Origin: Inia geoffrensis
Lineage: Eukaryota; Chordata; Mammalia; Artiodactyla; Iniidae
DNA: 64,000 nt
Reading direction: 5' to 3'
NCBI GenBank assembly: GCA_036417435.1
Contig: CM070914.1
Coordinates: forward strand, 496,001-560,000
Within the stretch, counting starts at the first letter, position 1. Every line of letters starts with the position of its first letter. The notes beneath the pieces were generated by a model that saw only the letters and a program-made list of their open reading frames with translations, was not told where the DNA came from and did not search any database. The position numbers were made by a program, and so were the translations under genes. This document shows positions 1 through 9,891 of the stretch, in pieces.

Positions 1-252
1 GACCGAGCCAACTCATATTTCTCCCCGAAGCGTGCTTACAGGGTTGAGATGCCTGTCAACAGCAGAGAATGTCACGTAGCTTCTAAGCAGCATGAATGGA
101 GCCTTCAAATTGGGAAAGCAAGCCTAGTTACAGCAGGCACCCATTTCCACGGGCACACTCATCATACGTCCCTCGGGTGTCTAACAAGTCAAAAGGGACA
201 CAAGGTTACCCAGTGTTTCCTTCCCTGAATCAACTTCTTGAAGTAGGGTTTT
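1..252 (+). repeat. Monomer U0 (3' part only), family C
   Basis: Tail of s3. It is the most diverged copy of the conserved core in the window (GAGATGCC and GTCACGTAG). Confidence 0.9.
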
Positions 253-843
253 GTGCATCATGCGAAATGCCTCAACCAAGCAACGCACTTGGTACGTGTG
301 GAACCGTGTTACTCTTCAAAAGTCTGCAGTGCCACGGGAAGAGCAGGCCTTAAATTGCAGTCAGAAGGCACGCTGACTCTCTCCTGGCAGCAGGGTGAGT
401 TCAGGCTGGAGGTCGTACATGGAATGCGAAGCCCAGTGTTTCTCTGAGTGCAGCTCAGACTAGGGTAATGCGTAAAATTTCGACGGCGGAGCGACGTGCC
501 AGAAGGGTGTTCCTGAACCTCTGTGAGTGCTGAGGTACTTAAGCTGCTCCAAAGCAGAGTGCAGTGCGTTTCCCTACACTCGGCATACACAGAGTGGCTC
601 CAAAGGAATACGGGACTGGATGCTGCTCAGCAGACACAGGTGGGCCTGGGACTACTTAGTGTACCTGGCAGTAAAAGGATGCCCACATGAGCCTCCTAGG
701 TGTCCGTAAAGTCATACAGCCATGAAACATATGCAGAGCAGAGGTCACATGCTCATGGAAAGTGCTGGACACCTCCGTTTCAACACGCAAAGCAAGGCCT
801 AACCTCCAGGCATGTGTTCATGCTGGGTGCGCATTCAGTGACG

Positions 844-861
844 CAGCATGGTAAGATGCTG
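844..861. other. Short dyad CAGCAT-N6-ATGCTG (shown in unit 1)
   Basis: A perfect 6 bp inverted repeat separated by six bases, just before the TTTCTCCTGG word of s2. The arms are present in essentially every monomer. The loop is GGTAAG in most copies and GGTCAG in some C copies (unit 2 and the equivalent copy near 61470). It could form a small hairpin or be a dimeric binding site, but a stem this short may simply be chance fixed by homogenisation. Confidence 0.35.
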
Positions 862-1410
862 ACTTTCTCCTGGAGCACAGTGACTTCACGTACGAGGTCT
901 TCTAAGTATTCAAGGCAGAGTGTTTTCTCATGGCAGCTCACCCCAGGGCCATGACAAAGACTTACTGGGGACTTCGGACTCACTAGAAATGTGGTTGTGA
1001 CTCTGCTCGAAGACTCTGGAAATGTAGCTCTCCTCCCGGGACATGCGGTGTGCAGCCCGTCACTCGGCACATACAGAGGCTCTCCAATGTACAGACCAGT
1101 GGGCCTCCATGTGGCTCAGCCTTCCCACAGGGCTCTGGAGGTACTCAGTGAACTTGCAGGAAAAATGAGGCACAACCGAGGGCCCTAGAAGTCCTCAAAA
1201 GGGTACTTCCTTTAAAATAAATTCCAACAGCAACGAATAACTCATGGAGAAAGTTGCATGCCTCCCTTTTTGCACGGCTACTCAAGGCCTAACCTGGAGA
1301 TGTGTTCTCTCATTGTTTCACTTTAGTTCTAGAGACTGTCATGCTCACCACCACCGAGGCCATGGAAGCACCTTATTTGCACAGAGCCAATTCATATATT
1401 TCCCCGAAGC

Positions 1411-1455
1411 ATTCTTACAGGGTTGAGAGGCCTGTCAACAGCAGAGAATGTCAGG
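1411..1455 (+). repeat. Most conserved core of the monomer (shown in unit 1)
   Basis: The 45 bp stretch from ATTCTTACAGGGTTGAG through GGCCTGTCAACAGC to AGAATGTCAGG is essentially unchanged in all three families. By eye, the few departures are in units 0 and 2, unit 12 (one-base loss), unit 29, the CAAGAGC variant in units 31 and 35, and unit 37. Neighbouring sequence carries several family-specific changes. Confidence 0.6.
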
Positions 1456-1630
1456 TAGCTTCTAGGCAGCATGAATGGAGCCTTCAAATTGAGAAAGCAA
1501 GTCTAGTTCCAGCAGACCCCCATTTCCACGGGCACACTCATCATACCCCCTCGGGTTTCTAACAAGTCCAAAGGGAGACAAGGTTATCCAGTGTTTCCTT
1601 CCCTGAATCAACTTCTCGAAGTAGGGTGTT

Positions 1631-3009
1631 GTGCATCATGCGAACTGCCTCAACCAAGCAACGCACTTTGTACGTCTCAGGCCATCTAACTCTTCAAAAG
1701 TCTGCAGTGCCACGGGAGGAGCAGGCCTGTAATTGCAGTCAGAACGCACGCTGACTCTCTCCTGTCGGCAGGGTGAGTTCAGGCAGGAGGTCGTACATGG
1801 AATGCGAAACCCTGGGTTTCTCTGAGTGCAGCTCAGACTAGGGTAATGGGTAAAATTTCGACAGCAGGACGAACTGCCAGAACGGTGTTCCTGAACCTCT
1901 GTGAGTGCTGGGGTTCTTCATCTGCTCCAAAACAGAGTGCAGGGCGTTTCCCTACAGTCGGCAAACGCACAGTGGCTCCAAAGGGCTACGGGACTGGATG
2001 TTGCTCAGCAGACACAGGTGGGCCTGGGAGTACTTAGTGTACCTGGCAGTAACAGGATGCCCACATGAGCCTCCTAGGTGTCTGTAAAATCATACTGCCA
2101 TTTAAGATATGCGGAGCAGAGGTCACATGCTCATGGAAAGTGCAGGACACCTCCGTTTCAACATGCAAATCAAGGCCTAACCTAAAGGCATGTGTTCATG
2201 CTGGGTGCACATTCAGTGACACAGCATGGTCAGATGCTGACTTTCTCCTGAAGCACAGTGACTTCACGTACGAGGTCTTCTAAGTATTCACGGCAGTGTG
2301 TTATCTCATGGCAGCTCACCCCATGGCCATGACAAAGACTTCCTGGGGACTTAGGACTTACCAGAAATGTGGTCCAAACGCTGCTCGAGGACTCTGGAAA
2401 TGTAGCTCGCCTCCCGACACATGCAGTGTGCAGCCCGTCACTCGGCACGTACAGAGGCACACCGATGTACAGACCAGTGGGCCTCCATGTGGCTCAGCCT
2501 TCCGACAGGGCTCTGGAAGTACTCAGTGTACACTGAGGGAAAATAGTCCCCAACCGTGGGGCCTAGGAGTCCGCAAAAGAGTACTTCCTTTAAAATAAAT
2601 TCCGACAGCGACCAAGAACTCATTGAGAGAGCTGCATGCCGCCCTTTTTGCACGGCTACCCAGGGTCTAATCTAGAGACGTGTTCTCGCATTGTTTCCCT
2701 TTAATTCTAGTCACTGTCATGCTCACCACCACCGAGGCCATGGACGCACCTCGTTTGGACAGAGCCAATTCATATTTTTCTCCGAAGCATTCTTACAGGG
2801 TAGAGAGGCCTGTCAACAGGAGAGAATGTCAGATAGTTTCTACGCAGCATGAATGGAGCCTTCAAATTGAGAAAACAAGTCTACTTCCAGCAGGCCCCGA
2901 TTTCCACGGGCACACTCATCATACGTCCCTCGGGTTTCTAACAAGACAAAAGGGAGACAAGGTTACCCAGTGTTTCCTTCCCTGAATCAACTTCTCAAAG
3001 TAGGGTTTG
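1631..3009 (+). repeat. Monomer U2, 1379 bp, family C
   Basis: Starts with TACGTCTCAGGCC and has GGCAAACGCAC at 1961. Its second half has CGCCTCCCGACAC, the other C half-type, shared with U5 and with the right-hand C block. Confidence 0.95.
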
Positions 3010-3418
3010 GTGCATCATGTGAACTGCCTCGACCAAGCAACGCATTTGGTATGTGTGGGGCTGTCTAACTCTTTAAAAGTCTGCAGTGCCACGGGAAGAG
3101 CAGGCCTGAAATTGCCGTCAGAACGAACGCTGACTCTCTCCTGGCGCCAGGTTGAGTTCAGGCAGGAGGTCGTACATGAAATGCGAAGCCCACGGTTTCT
3201 CTGAGTGCAGCTCTGACTAGGGTAATGGGTAAAATTTCGACGGCCTGAGGGACTGCCAGAACGGTGTTCCTGAACCTCTGTGAGTGCTGGGGTTCTTAAG
3301 CTACTCCAAAACAGAGTGCAGTGCGTTTCCCTACAGTCAGCATACGCAGAGTGGCTCCAAAGGGCTACGGGACTCAGTGTTGCTCAACAGACACAGGTTG
3401 GCCTGGGAGTACTTAGTG
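3006..3418 (+). repeat. Subrepeat s1 of the monomer (shown in unit 3)
   Basis: First of three diverged internal copies. It contains GCTGACTCTCTCCTGG (3129) and the stretch from TGCAGTGCGTTTCCC (3318) to GTACTTAGTG (3409). Both correspond to words in s2 about 485 bp further on. The segment between its start and GCTGACT is about 75 bp shorter than in the other two copies, so s1 is about 413 bp. Confidence 0.65.
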
Positions 3419-3908
3419 TACCTGGCAGTAACAAGTTGCCCACATGAGCCTCCAGGGTGTCTGTAAAATCATAGTGCCATTTACGATATGCGGAGCAAGG
3501 GTCACATGCTCATGGAAAGTGCTGGAAACCTCCGTTTCAACATGGAAATCAAGGCCTAACTTCCAGGCATGTGTTCATGCTGGGTGCGCATTCAGTGACG
3601 CAGCATGGTAAGATGCTGACTTTCTCCTGGAGCACAGTGACTTCACGCACGAGGTCTTCTAAGTATTCAAGGCAGAGTGTTTTCTCATGGCAGCTCACCC
3701 CAGGGCCATGACAAAGACTTACTGGGGACTTCGGACTCACTAGAAATGTGGTTGTGACTCTGCTCGAAGACTCTGGAAATGTAGCTCTCCTCCCGGGACA
3801 TGCGGTGTGCAGCCGGTCACTCAGCACATACAGAGGCCCTCCAATGTACAGACCAGTGGGCCTCCATGTGGCTCAGCTTTCCTACAGGGCTCTGGAGGTA
3901 CTCAGTGA
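3419..3908 (+). repeat. Subrepeat s2 of the monomer (shown in unit 3)
   Basis: Second internal copy, about 489 bp. GCTGACTTTCTCCTGG (3615) aligns with the s1 word at 3129. TGCGGTGTGCAGCC (3801) and CACTCAGCACATACAGAG align with s1 TGCAGTGCGTTTCC and its CAGTCAGCATACGCAGAG. GTACTCAGTG (3898) aligns with s1 GTACTTAGTG. The three offsets are 483-489 bp. Confidence 0.65.
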
Positions 3909-3972
3909 ACTTGCAGTAAAAATGAGGCACAAGCGAGGGCCCTAGGAGTCCTCAAAAGGGTACTTCCTTTAA

Positions 3973-3978
3973 AATAAA
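3973..3978 (+). promoter_or_regulatory. AATAAA poly(A)-signal-like hexamer (shown in unit 3)
   Basis: AATAAA within TTTAAAATAAATCC occurs once per monomer in all families, about 970 bp after the phasing word. It is lost in unit 46, where one base is missing (AATAATTCC at about 63217). It could act as a polyadenylation signal only if the array is transcribed on this strand. Confidence 0.3.
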
Positions 3979-4060
3979 TCCCAACAGCAACGAATAACTC
4001 ATGGAGAAATTTGCATGCCTCCCTTTTTGCACGGCTACTCAAGGCCTAACCTGGAGACGT

Positions 4061-4083
4061 GTTCTCTCATTGTTTCACTTTAG
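4061..4083 (+). promoter_or_regulatory. Splice-acceptor-like tract (shown in unit 3)
   Basis: A pyrimidine-rich run, GTTCTCTCATTGTTTCACTT followed by TAG, resembles a vertebrate 3' splice site. A comparable tract occurs in the monomers of all families, with CCCTTTAG in family B. This is a pattern match only. Confidence 0.25.
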
Positions 4084-4387
4084 TTCTAGAGACTGTCATG
4101 CTCACCACCACCTAGGCCATGGAAGCACCTTATTTGGACAGAGCCAATTCATATTTTTCCCCGAAGCATTCTTACAGGGTTGAGAGGCCTGTCAACAGCA
4201 GAGAATGTCAGGTAGCTTCTAGGCAGCATGAATGGAGCCTTCAAATTGAGAAAGCAAGTCTAGTTCCAGCAGACCCCCATTTCCACGGGCACAATCATCA
4301 TACACCCACGGGTTTCTAACAAGTCCAAAAGGAGACAAGGTTACCCAGTGTTTCCTTCCCTGAATCAACTTCTCGAAGTAGGGTGTT

Positions 4388-5761
4388 GTGCATCATACGA
4401 ACTGCCTCAACCAAGCAACGCACTTTGTACGTCTCGGGCCATCTAACTCTTCAAAAGTCTGCAGTGCCACGGGAGGAGCAGGCCTGTAATTGCAGTCAGA
4501 ACGCACGCTGACTCTCTCCTGGCGGCAGGGTGAGTTCAGGCAGGAGGTCGTACATGGAATGCGAAACCCTGGGTTTCTCTGAGTGCAGCTCAGACTAGAG
4601 TAATGGGTAAAATTTCGACGGCAGGACGAACTGCCAGAACGGTGTTCCTGAACCTCTGTGAGTGCTGGGGTACTTAAGCTGCTCTAAAAAGAGTGCAGTG
4701 CGTTTCCCTACACTCAGCATACAGAGTGGCTCCAAAGGGCTATGGGACTGGATGTTGCTCAACAGACACAGGTGGGCCTGGGAGTACTTAGTGTACCTGG
4801 CAGTAAAAGGATGCCCACATGAGCCTCCTAGGTGTCTGTAAAATCCTACTGCCATTTAAGATATGCAGAGTAGAGGTCACAGGCTCATGGAAAGTGCTGG
4901 ACACCTCCGTTCCTACACGCAAATCAAAGCCTAACCTCCAGGCATGTGCTCATGCTGGGTGCGCTTTCAGTGACGCAGCATGGTAAGATGCTGACTTTCT
5001 CCTGGAGCACAGTGACTTCACGTGCGAGGTCTTGAAAGTATTCACGGCAGTGTGTTTTCTCATGGCGTCTCACCCTCAGGGCCATGACAAAGACTTCCTG
5101 GGGACTTCGGACTCACCAGAAATGTGGTCCTGACGGTGCTCCAGGACTCTGGAAATGTAGCTCTCCTCCCGGGACATGCGGTTTGCAGCCCGTCACTCGG
5201 CACGTACAGAGGCCCTCCGATGTACAGACCAGTGGGCCTCCATGTGCTTCAGCCTTCCCACAGGGCTCTGGAGGTACTCAGTGAACTTGGAAGAAAAATG
5301 ATGCACAACCGAGGGCCCAGGAGTCCTCCAAAGGGTACTTCCTTTAAAATAAATCTCAACAGTGATGAAGAACTCATGGAGACAGTTGCATGCCTCCCTT
5401 TTTACACGGCTACTCAGGGTCTAACGTGGAGACATGTTCTCTCATTGTTTCACTTTAGTTCTAGAGACTGTCATGCTCACCACCACCGAGGCCTTGGAAG
5501 CACCTTGTTTGGACAGAGCCAATTCATATTTTCCCCGAAGCATTCTTACAGGGTTGAGAGGCCTGTCAACAGCAGAGAATGTCAGGTAGTTTCTACCAGC
5601 ATGAATGAAGCCTTCAAATTGAGAAAACAAGTCTAGTTCCAGCAGGCCCCGATTTCCACGGGCACACTCATCATACGTCCCTCGGGTTTCTAACAGGTCC
5701 AAAGGGAGATAAGGTTACCCAGTGTTTCCTTCCCTGAATCAACTTGTCGAAGTAGGGTTTT
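4388..5761 (+). repeat. Monomer U4, 1374 bp, C-to-A chimera
   Basis: The first 250 bp match U2; the rest is family A. The switch lies between about 4640 and 4690. Confidence 0.9.
4530..4535 (+). promoter_or_regulatory. Splice-donor-like GTGAGT (shown in unit 4)
   Basis: CAGG followed by GTGAGT is close to the vertebrate 5' splice consensus and lies about 447 bp after the acceptor-like tract. Family A and C monomers keep it. Many B monomers have GGGTCAATTC instead, which destroys it. Confidence 0.25.
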
Positions 5762-6400
5762 GTGCATCATGCGAACTGCCTCAACCAAGCAACGCACAAG
5801 GTATGTGTGGAGCCGTCTGACTCTTCAAAAGTCCGCAGTGCCACGGGAAGAGCAGGCCTGAAATTGCAGTCAGAACGCACGCTGACTCTCTCCTGGCGCC
5901 AGGGTGAGTTCAGGCAGGAGGTCGTACATGGAATGCGAAGCACAGGGTTTCTCTGAGTGCAGCTCAGACTAGGGTAATGGGTAAAATTTCGTCGGCCTGA
6001 GGGACGTGCCAGAATGGTGTTCCTGAACCTCTGAGTGCTAGGGTACTTAAGCTGCGCCAAAACAGAGTGCAGTGTGTTTCCCTACACTCAGCATACACAG
6101 AGTGGCTCCAAAGGGTTACGGGACTGGATGTTGCTCAACAGACACAGGTGGGCCTGGGAGTACTTAGTGTACCTGGCAGTAACAGGATGCCCACATGAGC
6201 CTCCTAGGTGTCTGTAAAATCCGACTGCCATTTAAGATATGCAGAGCAGAGGTCACATGCTCATTGAAAGTGCTGGACACCTCCGTTCCTACACGCAAAT
6301 CAAAGCCTAACCTCCAGGCATGTGTTCATGCTGGGTGCGCATTAAGTGACGCAGCATGGTAAGATGCTGACTTTCTCCTGGAGCACAGTGACTTCACGTA
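4660..6400. repeat. Block A segment between two C segments
   Basis: The sequence switches to family A markers: TTCCTACACGCAAATC at about 4910, GGAAGAAAAATGATGC at about 5290, GCCCAGGAGTCC at about 5315 and GAGTGCTAGGG at about 6035. It ends where CACGGCAGTGTGTTATC (family C) appears at about 6420. Confidence 0.7.
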
Positions 6401-7139
6401 CGAGGTCTTCTAAGTATTCACGGCAGTGTGTTATCTCATGGCAGCTCACCCCATGGCCATGACAAAGACTTCCTGGGGACTTAGGACTTACCAGAAATGT
6501 GGTCCAGACGCTGCTCGAGGACTCTGGAAATGTAGCTCGCCTCCCGACACATGCAGTGTGCAGCCCGTCACTCGGCACGTACAGAGGTACTCCGATGTAC
6601 AGACCAGTGGGCCTCCATGTGGCTCAGCCTTCCGACAGGGCTCTGGAGGTACTCATTGTACACTGAGGGAAAATAGTGCCCAACCGTGGGGCCTAGGAGT
6701 CCGCAAAAGAGTACTTCCTTTAAAATAAATTCCGACAGCGACCAAGAACTCATTGAGAGAGCTGCATGCCGCCCTTTTTGCACGGCTACCCAGGGTCTAA
6801 TCTAGAGACGTGTTCTCGCATTGTTTCCCTTTAATTCTAGATACTGTCATGCTCACCACCACCGAGGCCATGGACGCACGTTGTTTGGACAGAGCCAATT
6901 CATATTTTTCTCCGAAGCATTCTTACAGGGTTGAGAGGCCTGTCAACAGGAGAGAATGTCAGATAGTTTCTAGGCAGCATGAATGGAGCCTTCAAATTGA
7001 GAAAACAAGTCTAGTTCCAGCAGGCCCCGATTTCCACGGGCACACTCATCATACGTCCCTCGGGTTTCTAACAAGTCCAAAGGGAGACAAGGTTACCCAG
7101 TGTTTCCTTCCCTGAATCAACTTCTCGAAGTAGGGTTTT
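5762..7139 (+). repeat. Monomer U5, 1378 bp, A-to-C chimera
   Basis: The A-type first half has GCATTAAGTGACG at 6340. Family C starts by 6420. Confidence 0.9.
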
Positions 7140-7600
7140 GTGCATCATGCGAACTGCCTCAACCTAGCAACCCACTTGGTATGTGTGGGGCCGTCTAACT
7201 CTTTAAAAGTCTGCAGTGAAACGGGAAGAGCAGGCCTGAAATTGCCATCAGAACGCACGCTGGCTCTCTCCTGGCGCCAGGTTGAGTTCAGGCAGGAGGT
7301 CGTACATGGAACGCGAAGCCCACGGTTTCTCTGAATGCAGCTCTGACTAGGGTAATGGGTAAAATTTCGACGGCCTGAGGGACGTGCCAGAACAGTGTTC
7401 ATGAACCTCTGTGAGTGCTGGGGTGCTTAAGCTGCTCCAAAACAAAGTGCAGTGCGTTTCCCTACACTCAGCATACACAGAGTGGCTCCAAAGAGCTACG
7501 GGACTGGATGTTGCTCAACAGACACAGGTGGTCCTGGGAGTACTTAGTGTACCTGGCAGTAACAGGATGCCCACATGAGCTTCCTAGGTGTTTGTAAAAT
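6400..7600. repeat. C-type patch inside the A block
   Basis: About 1.2 kb carries C markers found at about 2290-3460: CCCCATGGCC, CGCCTCCCGACAC, TTCCGACAGCGACC, CTCTTTAAAAG and CGCCAGGTTGAG. Family A resumes by about 7670 with TTCCTACACGC. The corresponding C segment lies about 4130 bp (three monomers) upstream. The edges are known only to within 50-200 bp because markers are sparse. Confidence 0.7.
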
Positions 7601-8515
7601 CATACTGCCATTTAAGCTATGCAGAGCAGAGGTCACATGCTCATGGAAAGTGCTGGACACCTCCGTTCCTACACGCAAATCAAAGCCTAACCTCCAGGCA
7701 TGTGTTCATGCTGGGTGCGCATTAAGTGACGCAGCATGGGAAGATGCTGACTTTCTCCTGGAGCACAGTGACTTCGCGTGCGAGGTGTTCTAAGTATTCA
7801 AGGCAGAGTGTTTTCTCATGGCAGCTCACCCTCAGGGCCATGACAAAGACTTCCTGGGGACTTCGGACTCACCAGAAATGTGGTCCTGACGGTGCTCCAG
7901 GACTCTGGAAATGTAGCTCTCCCCCGGCACATGCGGTGTGCAGCCCGTCACTCGGCATGTACAGAGACCCTCCGATGTACAGACCAGTGGGCCTCCATGT
8001 GCCTCAGCCTTCCCACAGGGCTCTGGAGGTACTCAGTGAACTTGAAGGAAAAATGATGCACAACCGAGGGCCCAGGAGTCCTCCAAGGGTACTTCCTTTA
8101 AAATAAATCCCAACAGCGATGAAGACCTCATGCAGACAGTTGCATGCCTCCCTTTTTACACGGCTACTCAGGGTCTAACGTGGAGACATGTTCTCTCATT
8201 GTTTCACTTTAGTTCTAGAGACTGTCATGCTCACCACCACCGAGGCCATGGAAGCACCTTGTTTGGACAGAGCCAATTCATATTTTCCCCGAAGCATTCT
8301 TACAGGGTTGAGAGGCCTGTCAACAGCAGAGAATGTCAGGTAGTTTCTACCAGCATGAATGGAGCCTTCAAATTGAGAAAACAAGTCTAGTTCCAGCCGG
8401 CCCCGATTTCCACGGGCACACTCATCATACGTCCCTCGGGTTTCTAACAAGTCCAAAGGGAGACAAGGGTACCCAGTGTTTCCTTCCCTGAATCAACTTG
8501 TCGAAGTAGGGTTTT
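7140..8515 (+). repeat. Monomer U6, 1376 bp, C-to-A chimera
   Basis: The front is C-type (CTCTTTAAAAG) and the back is A-type. Two small losses are visible, in the CTCCCCCGGCAC word (7919) and in CCTCCAAGGGTAC (8081). Confidence 0.9.
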
Positions 8516-9891
8516 GTGCATCATGTGAACTGCCTCAACCAAGCAACGCACTTGGAATGTGTGGGGCCGTCTGACTCTTCAAAAGTCTGCAGTGCCACGG
8601 GAAGAGCAGGCCTGAAGTTGCAGTCAGAACGCACGCTGACTCTCTCCTGGCGCCAGGGTGAGTTCAGGCAGGAGGTCGTACATGGAATGCGAAGCCCAGG
8701 GTTTCTCTGAGTGCAGCTCAGACTAGGGTAATGGGTAAAATTTCGACGGCCTGAGGGACGTGCCAGAACGGTGTTCCTGAGCCTCTAAGTGCTACGGTAC
8801 TTAAACTGCTCCAAAACAGAGTGCAGTGTGTTTCCCTACACTCAGCATACACAGAGTGGCTCCAGAGGGCTACGGGACTGGATGTTGCTCAACAGACACA
8901 GGTGGGCCTGGGAGTACTTAGTGTACCTGGCATTAACAGGATGCCCACATGAGCCTCCTAGGTGTCTGTAAAATCCTACTGCCATGTAAGATATGCAGAG
9001 CAGATGTCACATGCTCATGGAAAGTGCTGGACACCTCCGTTCCTACACGCAAATCAAAGCCTAACCTCCAGGCATGTGTTCATGCTGGGTGCGCATTAAG
9101 TGACGCAGCATGGTAAGATGCTGACTTGCTCCTGGAGCACAGTGACTTCGCGTACGAGGTGTTCTAAGTATTCAAGGCAGAGTGTTTTCTCATGGCAGCT
9201 CACCCTCAGGGCCATGACAAAGACTTCCTGGGGACTTCGGACTCACCAGAAATGTGGTCCTGACGGTGCTCCAGGACTCTGGAAATGTAGCTCTCCTCCC
9301 GGGACATGCGGTGTGCAGCCCGTCACTCGGCACGTACAGAGGCCCTCCGATGTACAGACCAGTGGGCCTCCATGTGGCTCAGCCTTCCCACAGGGCTCTG
9401 GAGGTACTCAGTGAACTTGGAGGAAAAATGATGCACAAACGAAGGCCCAGGAGTCCTCCAAAGGGTACTTCCGTTAAAATAAATCCCAACAGCGATGAAG
9501 AACTCATGGAGACAGTTGCATGCCTCCCTTTTTACACGGCTACTCAGGGTCTAACGTGGAGACATGTTCTCTCATTGTTTCACTTTAGTTCTAGAGACTG
9601 TCATGCTCACCACCACCGAGGCCATGGAAGCACCTTGTTTGGACAGAGCCAATTCATATTTTCCCCGAAGCATTCTTACAGGGTTGAGAGGCCTGTCAAC
9701 AGCAGAGAATGTCAGGTAGTTTCTACCAGCATGAATGGAGCCTTCAAATTGAGAAAACAAGTCTAGTTCCAGCCGGCCCCGATTCCCACCGGCACACTCA
9801 TCATACGTCCCTCGGGTTTCTAACAAGTCCAAAGGGAGACAAGGTTACCCAGTGTTTCCTTCCCTGAATCAACTTGTCGAAGTAGGGTTTT
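8516..9891 (+). repeat. Monomer U7, 1376 bp, family A1
   Basis: Shares TTGGAATGTGTGG and GTGCTACGGTACTTAAAC with U13, six monomers away. CTGACTTGCTCC is shared with U11. Confidence 0.95.

Larger units (their letters stand above)
253..1630 (+). repeat. Monomer U1, 1378 bp, family C
   Basis: Carries GGAACCGTGTTACTC near the start. Its second half pairs with U3 (ACTAGAAATGTGG at about 983). Confidence 0.95.
3010..4387 (+). repeat. Monomer U3, 1378 bp, family C
   Basis: Private TTACGATATGCGG at 3481 recurs 59244 bp downstream in U46. Used here to illustrate the internal subrepeats. Confidence 0.95.
3909..4387 (+). repeat. Subrepeat s3 of the monomer (shown in unit 3)
   Basis: Third and most diverged internal copy, about 480 bp. 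CAAGGCCTAACCTGGAGACG aligns with s2 CAAGGCCTAACTTCCAGGCA. CATGCTCACCACCACC (about 4098) sits where s2 has GATGCTGACTTTC. CACGGGCACAATCATCATAC sits where s2 has CCGGTCACTCAGCACATAC. The offset to s2 is about 485 bp. Confidence 0.5.
1..4660. repeat. Block C-left: family C monomers
   Basis: These units share TTCAACATG/ACG before the CAAGGCCTAAC word, endings with AGCAAGTCTAG or ACAAGTCTA, and starts such as GTGTTGTGCATC. Units 1 and 3 resemble each other (both carry TAGAAATGTGGTTGTGACTC), and the starts of units 2 and 4 resemble each other, giving a dimer period of about 2757 bp. The right edge is set between about 4640 (C-type GGCAGGACGAACTGCC) and 4690 (A-type CTAAAAAGAGTGC). Confidence 0.75.

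Noticed and set aside
841..850. GTGACGCAGCA resembling an antioxidant-response/Maf half site
   Set aside because: Short enough to occur by chance and copied by homogenisation; no supporting neighbouring sites.
2163..2170. ATGCAAAT octamer (POU-factor-like) in several B and C monomers
   Set aside because: Family A has ACGCAAAT, and other copies have ATGTAAAT or ATGGAAAT; no sign of constraint and no promoter context.
3969..3978. TTTAAAATA as a TATA-like element
   Set aside because: An isolated AT-rich word in each monomer with no initiator or downstream gene.
5124..5636. 170-codon frames in block A with His-rich DCHAHHHRG-type peptides, suggestive of a metal-binding motif
   Set aside because: The peptide is a translation of CACCACCACCGAGG, a satellite word; the frame is not kept between families.
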